This document shows, one piece after another, positions 10,632 to 24,080 of a DNA stretch of 64,000 nucleotides. The notes under the pieces were generated by a model. The model was not told the DNA's origin and ran no database searches. It saw only the letters and a program-made list of their open reading frames with translations. Each line of letters starts with the position of its first letter. Position 1 is the stretch's first letter. Source of the stretch: Aspergillus flavus (Eukaryota > Ascomycota > Eurotiomycetes > Eurotiales > Aspergillaceae); assembly GCF_009017415.1 (NCBI RefSeq), contig NC_092409.1, positions 4,340,001 to 4,404,000 of the forward strand, written 5' to 3'. The position numbers and the translations under genes were made by a program.

Positions 10632-13600
10632 AGCTTAGAGCTCCTCCAGTTCAAAGTGTGATGGATGGACAAGAGAAGTAACAGAGTGGTCAAATAAAAC
10701 ACGGTACTCTACCCAGTCCAAACTCGGTCTAATAAGGCTAACACCGAGTTGATAGTGTAGGTTGCAGCGTGAATAATTACGGGGAAACGAAGAAATGTAA
10801 CAGGGAAAAACGAGTGGCTGGCAGAGTATATAGAGAAGGTGAGGGTGGACGGTAGGTGAAATTCAAAAGGAGAGACTGAGAAATGGAAAGGAGCAGCGAC
10901 CCTAGTCTTTCTGGAGTTCTATCGGGTCAGCAACCATATGCAAAGTTCTGGTGATGTAGTGTATGTGGGCGACACGGCAAAGCCAGTATGGAGAGGATCA
11001 ATGAATACTGCGCCAGGGAACCGGAGACCGAAAAGCAGCCACAGGTGCGCATTCGAACAATGGATTGTTCGCTGTAGTTGTCCACAGAGGTTTGATCAAT
11101 TGCCAACCTGCCCAGAGTGCAATACTTGGTTCCTTTTACCAAGACTTCCAGGTCTCTTGTTCCATACACAAGCCTCCAGATGGCAGTCTACCACGATCGC
11201 CACATACACGTACATGGGATCCACTCACGTTTGGGGTCGGCAAAGTTCAGTAGGTCGAGAGAATAGAGAGACCGAGAGCGAAACACGACCTGGTGTGGGC
11301 CAATTGCTTAGTGCTGTGCTGTTCTGCACTATCAAAATCACCGCCGATAGAAACCGATTAGGAGCACCCCGCGGGATCGCGACACATGTAAGATTCGCCG
11401 AAATCAAGGACGACAAAATTCGAGGCCCAGAAGCGGGAAATCTTAGGGCGTCATGGTGGGCCACGGGCAGGGCCACACGGGAAAATGATGACACGAGACT
11501 CAAAAAGGTGAAGAAGAGCACAGCGTGCGGTCGCGTCGATGATCGACAACCAAAGGCGTCCGTCTGTTGGAAGAGCAAAACCAAAAGTCGATGAAGCAAA
11601 GAAAAAGACGATAGAAGACGAGAACAATAGTCCGAGGGTAGGTGAAAGATCGAAAGTGTGCGTTCAGATATGAGGTTGGTTGAGTACTTGTACAAAGGGG
11701 GACGTCGGCACAGAGAGGACTGGGGAGGCGAAGGATAATGAAAAAGGGAGATAAATGTGCAGACAGTCGTCAATGAGATTGTTCAGATAGGAAAATAAGA
11801 TTGTCACAATAAGGAAAGGAAGAAAGGAAAAAAAAAAAAAAAGAGGAGAGAAGAAGAAGAAGAAGACGATAGATGATGGAAGGAGGGAACGAATTCAGGG
11901 AGTGGGAAAGAAGAGTGGAGGACGAGTGGATTGATTGAGGTTCTTTGGGTAATTCCGATCCAAGGGCCCTATCGGTTGGCGCAAAATGTAAGTATAACTC
12001 TGGAGAACAGTGAGGTTTAGTTCAGTCCAAGTAGGGCAATGGAAACAGTTGAAGATAATTCTGTCCAGTAGGAAATGCCAGCCCCGGAAAGGTAAGAGGT
12101 CAGCGGCGTGCGCTTTGTGAGACTGACTTCTTTTTCTTCGCTTTTTCCCCTTCGCTCAGGCTTCCTTCCAGACTTCCAGAAGGTCGCGGCACAGCGGGTG
12201 TGGGCGTCGTCAGAGACTCGGCGATGGGGCCGATCTGTAGGTAGAGTAAGGTATTTATTACATACGGGGAGGTATTGATAGGGTAACCGATGTGGTGTAT
12301 CGTTCTTGTTCTCCTCAGGTTTTCCAGTCCATTTTTCCACACCCTCCCAAGGTCCTACTAGTAATCCTTTTACTATTAATAACCCTTGGCCTTTTTACAG
12401 TTGTTTCATTAATGGATGTATAAATCATACGTCGACGGGATGGGGGAGTAATTTCATTATATCTATCTTCCACACCAACCCTGCATGTGGGATCATCACC
12501 ATGACAGGAACCAAGTCAGTCAACCTCTTCACGGTTGAAGGTTTTGGGAATATAAAACACGACAAATACCAATCAGCGGAATCCTACCCAACCGGACTAG
12601 GAACCACCCAATTTCCTGATGATTGTGATGTGTGTCCAATCCGGGCTCGGGCACCATGTAAGGAAGAAGACTAGAAACTCGACAGAACTGAGCTGAGCCA
12701 CAAACGAGGGGACACGGACGCACAAATCGGGCGAAGGTTCGTAACAGGTTAGAAAAGGAAAAAGAAAATATTATTAAGAAGTGACCAACACTGGCGAGAT
12801 AAAGTGAGCGGAGAGAGTGGAGAGGATGACGCTTAAAGCAAGCGATCTCATTAGCTCCTTGCAATCTACGTGGGTTTTCTAGAATGCCGGCTGAATTTCC
12901 TAATCACCACTAAATCTATCGTCGATTCAATGAAGGATTGTAATTTCCATTACTGGGTAAATCGTTACCGGAAGCGTTTGGTACGGATTTATTGAGATCA
13001 TCTACTTACCTAGGTACAGTACCAGTACTACCCTAAGGTACGTACTCTCAATCTTTCTGTCTGTTCCTCCCCCATCCTGTGGTACATTACAGATTGTAAC
13101 TTAAAATTCTGATATGTAATCAACAGAAGTTGATCATCTTCTAGAACTTCCATGCGCATGGCACATAAGCACTTTCTGCGCTGTAAGGACTCAACCTTAG
13201 CATTGCACACGAAAAGAAAAGTGGAAAAAAAAAGGGTGGCAACCAACCACTGACGTCGACCACCCACCTCAAGAATGTGGTTCCTATGATGTGATGGATG
13301 ATCAACCGAACAAATAAATGAGATAACCACAATTTTGATTCCCTCAACCGTTGTGACAGGTGGCAAAGATTGCGCGCGCCTCCTCCTCTCTGCAGCCTCT
13401 TACGTGAGTAACCTTTGTCAATAACCTTATCGAAGATCCGGGGAAATTTTAGGATCCTCCTGTTCGTCTGAAGATGACTTTTGATGCGCTGATATTGTTT
13501 CCCTGCCTCTCGGCAGCAGGGTATCGGCCTGGCTGTTTTCCAAGTGACTCAAATGGAAATCCCGTCGTGCCCATTCGTTCGGAAAATCCACCAATCAAAA

Positions 13601-14883
13601 GGAATCCTTGGACATGGAAAAAGAGCCCCACGGGAAGTTGTCGTTGTCACATGGTTCCATTCCAGGTCGCGCATGGAACAGGTATGTATCTGTATTATGT
13701 ATCAAGTGTCTCGCGTGAGCGAAATGTTGTTGGAATGCGGTTCATGCATTCTACGTAGGATCGACGACGTTAAAGTTCTGAGCTTGACGCAAGGACTGGG
13801 TCCGCCGTACATTTATGCATATTCATTGCTTTCTGGAAGTTGGAAGGTAACGGATATTTTACACACCGAGGGGCATTCCTCCAACCTTACTCCGTACACA
13901 ATTCTAGAACTGTCATGGGGAACAGACTGCATGTAAGAAAGGAATAAATCGATCAAATGGCAGACCGGGTCCAGATTGTAGATTCCGTCCTTAGTGTGTG
14001 CAACTAACCTCCAACTAAGTGGGAATTGTCAACCTACTTAACTCGGGAGCCACCAATATCAAACTAACAATGGAAAGCACCACTAATAAGCACTAACCAC
14101 TGACCACAATCCTTCCATTTCGCCTTTATCTGAGGCTCAACCGCAGACAAATCAAACAGCCCAGTGACGATCCCCTGGCACAGTCCCAGTGCATCAGCTG
14201 TCCAACAGTCAACTGCCTTCGGCGCTCGGGTCGATGGGAATGACCAGGGTCCCATCGCTTCCTATTAGTCCCTCGCGTCCAGGATCGTCCCCGTCGATCC
14301 ATACCACGAAAGTAGAAAAAAGACTCTGGGAAACGGCATACTAAGTATTATCATTTGTAGTCTCTACCCCGCTTCTCTTCTATCAAGGGTTCTGTCGCCT
14401 GCCGACCGCCCAACGGAGCCTCGTGTTTTCATAGGGACGATACATCGGAAACCGTGAAAAAACAATTCTCAACGCTAATATATGAAACGCCCAGTCCATG
14501 CCACCCTGAATAATCTTGGGCCATTGCGGACAGCGGTGTAACCCAAATATATCATGCTCATAATGTAGGAACCAAAAAAGAAAAAAAGTAAAACAAAACA
14601 AAACAAAATAAAAGAGGCAAGGAAAGGGAAAAAAGATGCATACAGACGAACGGGGAAAGAATAATAATGAAAAGACAAAAGAGCAACGGATTAATCTAGA
14701 ACCACGCTGATGGCAAAAACCCAAACCCCGTTTTTTAAATGCCACACGGTCCAAACAACACAAAGGAGATGCCAAAGTAGAGTAAGAAAAAGGAAAGAAA
14801 ACAAGAACGTAATAGAGCTATATCATACATTCCCTAAAAGTCCTTCTTCTAAAGTTCTGCAAGCATAGAACCTGGAATAAGGC
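10632..14883. other. Gene-poor stretch upstream of the phosphodiesterase gene
   Basis: This is 4.25 kb between the phosphodiesterase start and the snt2 stop. The part next to the phosphodiesterase is probably a long promoter and leader (polypyrimidine on the minus strand, 11.2-11.9 kb). It holds an A run (11828-11842) followed by an AAG-type repeat to 11866, a GTAC-rich cluster with the palindrome TACCTAGGTA (13007-13016), one TACTCCGTA (13888-13896), and an AAAAC-type repeat (14589-14609). The ORFs of 60-180 codons show no recognisable domains, and no convincing spliced gene was found. Confidence 0.55.
11828..11866. repeat. A run plus AAG microsatellite
   Basis: Fifteen consecutive A (11828-11842) are followed by a purine stretch with AAG units up to about 11866. 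It is a simple-sequence repeat in the presumed upstream region of the phosphodiesterase gene. Confidence 0.8.
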
Positions 14884-17800
14884 TTAAGAGAGTAAATTCT
14901 TGAGAGATGGGCTTGCGCTAGCGCCGGAGCCGCCATTTGTCCCGTTGACATTCGTATGCCTGATGCTGCTCGTCGGACCTGCGGGCGCGGTGACAGGTGC
15001 ATCGTCTAACTTTCCGGGTGGCGTCCGACCTCGTGGATCAACATGTGCTTGCGAAACGGGAGGTGACTGCGTTGGCGCACTAAGAACGCGATCGACAGAA
15101 TAGACACGTGCCGGTGGTCCCCCGTTCAATGCACTGAGTGAGTGCTGTGGGGAGTGTCGAACCATTGTAGAGTGCACATCCGGAGGTGATGCCGATGGGG
15201 CGTATGGTCGAGGCCCAGCTGGGTGAGAAAGATGAGGAGAGGGTATAGAGACTGGCCCATAGGGGCTCTGATGAGTAGGAAACGGCTGGGGAGGTGGAGG
15301 AGGATGAGCTCCACTCGTGTAATGATGCGGCGGGGCATGGTGTGAAGGAGCGGGCTGGAAGCCATTCATATGGTGCGGTGGGGGTGGTGGAGGTCCTCCG
15401 CGGTAGCTAGCAACTGGAATGCCATTGCGAAGCTTATCCCCATAATCGCCGGGACGCTGTTCATATCCCGGATACCATTCAGGCCCATTGGAAGGCGGCG
15501 GACCAAGAGGCCTAGGCAGCACCCCGGTTTGTGGAGGATGGGCATGAGGGCCGTAAGAATGATTGTGATATTCTGGAAGACGGGGGGCGGGGAGGACTGG
15601 CCGCTGAGCCGAGTAAGGAGACGGCCGAGGCTCTGGAGAGGGCTGGGCAGGTATCTGTTTGAGATGGCATTTATGACACTCGTATGAGTCCTGGTTCTGT
15701 TGGTCCAATGACGCTTCGGGATTACTCGCTAGTCCATTCTTGTCTGCAGAATTGAATTCACCGTTAAGCTTCATGAGGGAATGTTGAGAGGGGTTTCGAT
15801 GAATATATGGAGGGCTTGCTGAGGCCGCAGGCGGAAATCTTGGTTCATTCATCCCAGCTCCGTTGAGTAGAGGTGGCCTGTGATCAGCAGCTGTTGTTCG
15901 TCGTGACTTATCGATAGGCCACCACCGAGGGGTGTATGCGGTAGAGCAACGCGCACATTTTCTTGTTGCATCTGTGCCAGTGACCTGGGTCGGTGCATGA
16001 TTTTCGGAATCAATGGCCATCTCGTCCGTAGCTTCCTCAGGGGACACCCCTGTATTCTTAGAGGTATCCTTCGTTGTAGGCGGAGGAGCGGTAACGCCGT
16101 TGACAGCAGATGCCCGTCGGTGTCCGGCCGATGTCGCACTGTGTTGTGATGCGATAATAGACTGCTGAACATACGCCGCTCTACGTAGAGTCCCAGTCAA
16201 GGAAAGGTCGGCTTGTTTGTAGTTTTGGACGAATCGCTGGAGGGCATTGATGCCTTCTTCCTCCGTAGGCTCGCCTACTGCATGAACAACAGACGGTACT
16301 GTATGATGAGGGCACCAGATTCCCGCAGAGGCCACTCCAACCTCATCCTTGAGCCGCACACTCTGCACGGTATCTCTCCTAGAGCTCTTAACGGGCGTGA
16401 TATCGAAGCCAAACGTGTACTGCGCCTGGAACGCGCAACCAACATGGAACTGAACATTGCAGCCACTGAAATGGCATGGTACACAAGCACCATTGTTTGA
16501 CTTGCAAATTTTGCAAACCTCACGGTACTTGTCTGCGGAAATAAGTGCAAATCCTTCAGCAGGTTCAAGCTCTTTCGCGTTGGCAAACTTGATCTCGGGA
16601 GTCCAAACCGCACAAGCGACATGGACCCAGTTGTTACCATCAGTCCGCTTCAGCGGTTCCCGAGGACCGATCGGCTTGCCTACGGCTTCCTGCCTTTGTC
16701 GATAGAGTTTGATAGCTTCACTAACCATCTCCTTCTCTAACCTCTCCTTTTCCCGATCCCGCTCAGTCTTCTTCTTGTGCGTCGACCGTGGAGCTTCCAT
16801 CAATTCATGCTCTGTCCAGGTCACAGGGCATAGAACACACTCGTAACATGTCGAGAACAACGGATTTCTGTCATTGGTACACATGTCGCACAGCCATTTA
16901 ACGCAATTCCGTGACGGGCTGACTCCATAGCAGCTTCGGTGAACGGTTAGCCGACAGTCCCTACAGGACAAATGTTGATCACCCATAGGTTCCATCTTGT
17001 TACAGACGGCACAAGGAAGTGTCTTAGCCTTGGGTGGATCGGGGACAATCGGTGCCGGTTCCGGGGCCTTCTCTGGTGCTGGCTTCTTCTTTGGCGCCGG
17101 TTCCACGGATGTAGCAGTCGAAGTCGCGCCACTGTCTTTATCGTTGGTGCGTCCCTTCTTTTTTGTGGTCTCCTGCACTTGAGGGTTGGCTGCTACAGGG
17201 ACACCAATCGAGGCAGCAGTCGCAGCAGTCGCACTATTGATGCTAATCGGAGTCTCGGTGGAAATAAGGAGCTGTGTCAGTAGTTCTTCATCAACACGCC
17301 GGCGCCATGACTTGTTGCCACTTTGGGAGATCTTCTTGGCGACTTCATCTACATTCTCCCACTGAATCCCATACTTTCTCCATAGTAGAGCGCATCGTAA
17401 GCAGAGAGCCACCGTAAGCTGCGGCCCCTTATCTCGTTGCTTCGATGATGGTTCGCTTGGGGTTGTAGTCCCGGGCGGGATCCCAGGGGCACGCCGCCAT
17501 TGGCGTGAGGTACGTGTAGAGCAGAACTTGCACTGGAAACCACGCTTTTTCTCAACAGCCTTCTCATTGTCATAGGCTGAATCATCATGATCGTCTGCCA
17601 CGTCATCCACGAGCTTTGCAGTGTGATTTCGCTTAGCTTCCTTCTTGCCTCGCCTACCTTCATAATGATCCCAGATCTGGTGACCGCGGGCTGTCTTCTT
17701 CCACATGTAGTAGAACCGCACGATTTGATAATGCGGTACAGTACCGACATGTTTCGTCAGGTTCCGCCACTCCGATCCGTACTTCGCAACGCCCTGCTCG

Positions 17801-20175
17801 AACGCTTTTACTTCTTCAGGTCGCAGATGGGGCTCCTTTAGATCCTTGTACTTGTTCATCTGCTTTAACTTGGAAAGAGCAGTCTCGACATCGAAACTAT
17901 TTGCATAAAGCAGCTCCAAAGCCTTATCCAGAAAATTCGTAGAGTACTTTTCGACCCCAAGGTCAGGCGCTATCTCCTTTGCTCTAGCCATATAGTCGTC
18001 GATAAATCTCTCTCGATCCGCAGCGCTAAGATCCGCACCAGGCGCATCGTCTTCGCCCCGAGAGGGTATTTGGGTCGCAGTGGGCATCTTGAACATTAGC
18101 TCCGCCGTACGCACCTGCTTACCGTTGACGGTAACCGGCTCATCTTCACCGCGCCGTACATATCCCTGCGGCTCATCCATAACCCATTTTGGTCTGTTTG
18201 CCTTCTCTTGCTTCGCGGCCTCAAGTGCAGCTAGGGCCTCTTTCGAGAGCTTCGAGTCCTTGCGACCTCCAGAGCTCTTCATATATTTTTTCTTGATATC
18301 GGTTGGCTTGACATATTCCACAGGACGCCCTGGCCAAGGGTTTACGATTGCCTGGAATCGCGGTCCCAACCGAGAGCTCGCCCGAGGATATATCCGGTCG
18401 TCATAGTCTAGCGCGTCTTCAACACGGCAGTGTATCCCTAGATAACGATAAGGCCACATCCTGGCCTGCGCAACCTGCTCTTCGGTGGCTGGCCGAGGGG
18501 CTTCTTCTTCGACAATTGCAGGAGTGCTGCTTGATGTGCCGTTCGCACCGTTGGGTTCTTCCTCCTCCTCTTCGACAACTTCTTCTTCAACTTCCGCTTG
18601 AGATTCGCCAAGGATCGGAGTGTTCCGAGCCTCAAGTTTTCGCTCTTGGGCACGACTGCAGGCTGCACAGGCCCATGCGAACCCGCGGGCGGGCTTTTTG
18701 GTTAGAACAGGCCGTACACAATACATATGATACGTATCGTGGCACACAGCGCAATCCACGGAATCGGTGCTATAACATATGAGCATATGATAACATTGAC
18801 TCACAGGTATACTCATACATACCTCGCAGCATACAAACTGCAGCGCTTGCAGGTTTTGACGGCGCTGGTCAATTCTTTTCTTTTGCCGATCTCGACAAGA
18901 ACAAATTTCCAGCGATCGTCAAGGACTCTCTTGACATTCGCAGGGACGTTGATCACTCTTTTCGTAGGGATGACCTCATAGTACCGATGAATATATCTGT
19001 CAAACATCTTGTCATACCAAAAGCAGTCCCGAGTCTTTCTATACTCTTCAAGATCGTCAATCTCCGAGAGATGCTTGATTTGACACTTTCCCCGTAATGA
19101 AGTAAGTGGACATGTATCGGAATGCATGGATGCAAATACAAGTCTCGTATCTGCAACTTTGCGCTGTATATCACGAGGTCTGTAATACCAATTTACGCGC
19201 ACTGCCTCGATGGGGCCAGAAGGCACATCCTTGTTTGGAATAAACTCCATGATACGTGCCAAGTAATACGGTTCTCCTGGGGGTTCACAGATAAGGTAAA
19301 CGTGGTCTATATTCAAGTCTCAGTAACTCCTGTGATGTTGGATGGGTTCCATAAGACGAACGAATCAGGACCAAAAAGGAAAAAGAAAAATAGAAGAACT
19401 GACCGTTTATAGAAAAGGTTGTGCCGTCGTCGGCTGTCAGTTTGCCATCTTCCAGATGAGCTCCTCGATTCTCAAAAGATACCATATTCGAGTTTGAGTC
19501 ATTATGCCCTTGACTCGCACCGGGAGGCGTGGTGAAAAGCTTCTTAGATGCGCTCCCATTTGCGGAGCTGGAAGTCGTAGCGCTGGCCGGTTGCTTTCGT
19601 TTTCTTGAATTTGAAGCACCATTGGCTTCTTCTAGTTTTGCAGAGAAGGACGATGTTCCAGGAATTGAATCTTTGGCAGCAGAAGCGGGACTAGTTCCAT
19701 TCACCGCCGTTTGACTTTTTCGAGAGTTCGAAGATGGCGCTGATTTTTCGCCATCTGTTTTGGTGCCATTGGCAGATTGGTTAGGCACACCGTTAGTTCG
19801 CTTCGCAGCCTTTGTTGCGGGTTGAGCGATTTCCAGGTCCATGTCGATGTCACGATCCTCTGCGTAGTTGGGGCGGGGAGCCGCATTACGACCTCTGGAG
19901 CGCGTTCCATAGGGCGCAGGAGTGGCGGAGGCACTAGGCGGCTCCGTACCCGCAACTTCTGAAGCTGAAGTGCTGGTAGTCATGGGTTGGGACTGCCGTT
20001 CGTTGAGGGTGGCGAGCCCTTGGGGGGTAGGAGAGTCGGCAGAACCCGTTCGGGATGACTGGCCAGGGGTGGGCATGCGACGTTGACCCGCGGCAGTTGC
20101 TGCAGCGGAAGAGGAAGAATTGGGCCTCACGTGGTGTTGCTGCGACTTCTGGGGCGGTGACCTATCCGAGGCCAT
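14884..20175 (-). CDS. snt2: Snt2-type chromatin reader (BAH, PHD, SANT, GATA-like and extended PHD domains)
   Basis: Snt2 proteins are nuclear scaffold/reader subunits of histone-modifying (deacetylase or demethylase) complexes involved in stress-linked transcription. Exons are 20175-19404, 19306-18823 and 18769-14884, giving 1,713 residues. In order: a Ser/Ala-rich N-terminus; a BAH domain (about 252-415, beginning DHVYLICEPPGEPYYLARI); a first PHD finger (425-456, CAVCHDTYHMYC); acidic linkers; a SANT/Myb domain (735-788, EWRNLTKHVGTVPHYQIVRF); a GATA-like Cys4 unit (832-878); an extended PHD module (about 1005-1243); a second, widely spaced GATA-like Cys4 unit (from 1357); and a long Pro/His-rich tail. 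The start is the first ATG in a GCCATGG context. The exon 1 donor is GTCAGT. The gene is flanked by the two largest gaps of the window. Confidence 0.93.
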
Positions 20176-21363
20176 GGCCAACCCTCAGACGCGACAAAAA
20201 CAAAAGCTAAATCAGGATGGGTTGGAGGGTGACATATAACCCCCTCAAGTGGCGGCGTCCAGGCCTTGCAAAACTGCTTACAAGGCGGTGATGTGAAATT
20301 CAGCAAGAAGCCGTGGCGGTTAGTCGAACCCTCATAAGCGTTGCTTTTGCAAATGGGGCGGAGGTAATGGTCGTATGGATCAACCGAATGGAATATGAAG
20401 GGGGAAAACGTAAAGTCGGAAGGGAGACGAGAAGGCCCTGTGGTGCGGTTGACCGCACTAAGGACTGAAAGTGATACTTGACGGCGGATCCCAGTTGTCA
20501 GCAGTGACTTTCCTCTTTTCTTTTTTTTTACCCGTTAAGACTCCTCTTATTCCCGCAAGGGAGTTTGGAAAATCAGTGGTTGTGCCAATGTCAGAAAATG
20601 AAATGCTCCAGATGTGCGGGAGGAATATCAAGATCGACAGGCCCCGAAGGATGACAATAGACTACTAAGTGGACGTAAAAGAAGTCCGTGGCAACAGTAG
20701 GGGAAGCGGAACACTAATGTGTGGAAGACGTAGAGAAGCAGATTGCGATAAGGTGAAGAAACCGAATGGCAATCAAGGAGGTACGAAGAGAAGGAGAGAC
20801 AGAAGGGACGCTGAAGCTGTCAAAATAGTCAAATGAAGGTAGCGGCGGTAGAAGAATCAAGCCACTAGGGCGGACTCGTGGGGTGAGCGCTCCAGGTAGA
20901 AAATGGATAAGTAGGTCGTAACCAACAGGACGGAACTAGTTCGTAGTTCGGCCGTAGTTAGAGAGTTTGACCAGGGCTACCGAGACGACGAGGGCCGAAA
21001 TGATATAGGCGCAGGAAAGGGAGAAGAGAAGAACGGAAGATGGTAGACTAACATAAGTAGAATCGGGACGAGGGAAACAAGCAGAGGAAGAAGTGGGACA
21101 AGAATGGGAAACGCGACAAGCCCAGAGAAAGAGAGAGTAAAGAAGAGGGAAGAGAGAAAGAGACAAGAAGAATCAGGAAAGCCGTCCAGGATCCCGACCA
21201 GTCCACGTCCTCGCCCCTAGTCCCGATATGTTAATATGACGGATCCTCCATCCACCAAGAACCAGAGAAAAATCGCGATTACTCTCCTTTCCCTTTCGTT
21301 TTATGGTTTAATACATGGCCCAGTGTCCCGGTGCTCTGGCTAGCCTTCCCGCGCCGCTAAAGG

Positions 21364-21394
21364 TTTTTTTCTTTTTTCTTTTTTCTTTTTTCTT
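21364..21394. repeat. CTTTTTT microsatellite
   Basis: Four T6-7 blocks are separated by single C residues at 21371, 21378, 21385 and 21392. It is a simple-sequence repeat in the snt2 upstream region. Confidence 0.9.
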
Positions 21395-24066
21395 GGGGTG
21401 GGTAGTAGTGCCTATAGTATAGCCATTACTTTGTTCCCCTTACTCTATTAACGCGGCGTTGTGGCCCGCTGGGTGATCTACGTGGTTACTGGGTTTAGCG
21501 GGAATACATTTTAGCAATATCATGGATGCTTGTCGCTGGTCTCGTTAGAAAGGGATTGTGTGGGCCGAGCGACCCGATGTGAAGAATGATGTTGATACCC
21601 GGGAGGGGCCATGGAAAGGATCAATTAGGACGAGGATGGGGCTCGGTGGAAGGGGATAAAGCCAGGAGGACTCGTGGAGAGTGTCATGAAGGGGAATTCG
21701 AGAAGAACAAGAAAGAAAGAGACGAAAAAGAAAAAGAAAAAAAAAAAAAAAAAAAGGATGGGAAGAGAAATTTCTATGTTTAAATATAAAAGAGGGCCTA
21801 AACCAGACTAGCATTTCTGTTGTCCATTCATCAACGTATTCCCAAGTTTGAACTTTGTACACCATTGATGAAAATTGATAGGCTTTTTTTCGAAAATGAA
21901 GGAGAGTGGAGGGGACGGATGATCAAATAAAAATAAAATAAGGGAATAGAGAAAAAGCGAACGGACATTGGAGACACACAATCTGTGGCAGGAATGTTGT
22001 CACGTAGGGCAGCGCATGCGCGGATCTGGAAAATCCCAAATGCCAAGTCTATCGAGGGAAAAGCAGGCGCAGCAAGCCTTGAAGCGGAGGAGAGGCAGTA
22101 AGTAGGTAGGCTGACTCTCATGTTCATATAATTACGAACTAATATTACTACGGCGCACTAAGATGATACTAAGTTGTCTGGATCCATGATACTCCTATCT
22201 TACCGGGGATAAACTCCCAGAAGGCAGACGGTAAGATCGAAGTAGGGGTACTATACGAATAGGTGATACCGCATTATTACTGCAGGTCATTTTCCTTTTG
22301 GAAATCTGCCCACGTCTCAGAATTTGCAGAACAAACCAACTTGATCTCTCTCTTTTTTTTGGGAGGGGTTGATATCATCCGATGAATGACGCCGGGTCAG
22401 AGCACGGAGTGATGTTAGTTCGCACAGATGATTACCCTTGAGAACTAACTACCAGACACGTTAGGTATACTAAAGATTAACTAGGGACTTACGTATTGGT
22501 ACGAACATGGCCATTTGGCCAAAGACAAAGTTCGTCGGACCTATTTTCTCCCTAGTTGTTGGTTAAGTGACGGTAATAACCACCTTCAACCAAACAACTA
22601 AACCGAATAGCACTTCGTACCTTGAATAATATTTTACGAGGGGGGATGTGGAGGGGCGTATTTTGTAAAGTGGTTTGTACAACCGAGCGATCAGAGAAGG
22701 AGGGCATGGATGGATACGTATCTCTGAAAATGGTAAGGTTCTAGCTACTACTTAGGTCGAGTGGACGACCGAAAACTCGGTTCAAAAAAAGACCATTAGA
22801 AAAAGGGAGCATGGTGCAGGTCCCATGGTTCCATTACCTGCAGGCTAGGCGGTTAGCGGTGATTAGCAGCTACACAGTAGATCCTCAAACATGGGGTTCT
22901 TTAAGTAGACCACAGCTGATCTGCCACGACAATGAGATAACCTGTCAAGCATGATGGCATGCCGGTACTGACGGGAGGTAAAACAAAATCAATATTGGTT
23001 CGTTCGACTAAAAAGGGGGTGCCATTGCAGTAAGGTTGAGGTGATGATAACACATTCCGGTGGCCACGGACGAAAGCCCTTAGCGTCATTTATGATTATG
23101 TACGGAGTAGGGTATCGAAGTCTTACTGGGGTCTCCCCCGCGAGGGCGGACCTTTCCTGGCTCGACTTTTGTCTTGGCTTATCCTTCTCTTCATTATGCA
23201 ACCCAACGGTCTTATCCACAAAGACAATCCGCATATCAATCGGGTTAACAGCCGACAGTCCGTTAATATGATCAGAATTCTATCTCCCCTGATCCAGTGC
23301 GCTCTGGTCGCTCCGGTCGTAGTCGTCCACTCAAAGCCGCGTTGAGCGACCTATGTTCCTTAGGTACTTGTTGGATCATATACCACCATTGACTCGGGCC
23401 AATGACAATCACCGTAACAAGAGAATAATTCTCCACGGCCGATGATTTGTTGCCCGGTGATTGTCCTGGCCTCTGCGTTGCCACATTACAACCTACGGCT
23501 AGTCTGCCACACGACCGAAACAAAATGTCCGTCTCGGGTAAGGGCAAAATTGGAGGGTGTGTCGATAATATTAGTAGTATCAGCAGCAGTCTAGCGCCTG
23601 TTGCATTTTCGACTAAGAAGAAGCCTTGACGCCGCGTATCCTCTTGAGTTTGACTGAGTGCAGCCTTACATCAAGCAGTAAGTGATTGAATCTATTACTC
23701 TTAGCTATGTCATGGTTCAAGAAGGCCAATGCTAGGCTGTGAGTATGATTGTACCAAAGAATATCTATGGTCGCTTACTGTCCAGTGTTGAATTATCTCT
23801 CGTCATCTGACAATCTACCCAATCACATCGGATCTTAAAAAACTTAGCTCGCTAGGCTTAAAAAAATAAAAATATGTTGGCAATATGAGGATCGTGGATA
23901 TCCTCTCAAGCAGAGGTGATAGGAGCTTAATTGCTTCCGAGGAAAGAGAGGAGAATATAATTTTCTTTCAGCCATTTCCCCCTGCTTACCTTGGCAATGA
24001 AAGACATTTGATTACGTCTATGAGTCGTGCGAGCATAATAATAAAAATAATAATACAATGGAAGTG

Positions 24067-24080
24067 CTCCGTACGGAGTA
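24067..24080. repeat. Perfect palindrome CTCCGTACGGAG overlapping TACGGAGTA
   Basis: CTCCGTACGGAG (24067-24078) is its own reverse complement. The next two bases complete a TACGGAGTA (24072-24080). It is the most symmetrical copy of the motif that recurs across the window, compatible with a dimeric binding site, though function is unknown. Confidence 0.6.

Noticed and set aside
11225..11773. 182-codon minus-strand ORF upstream of the phosphodiesterase gene
   Set aside because: It is a Ser/Leu/Phe-rich translation of a polypyrimidine leader, with no motif.
23527..23629. Short ORF starting MSVSGKGKIGG, faintly like a histone H4 N-terminus
   Set aside because: The similarity stops after a few residues; the rest does not resemble H4.
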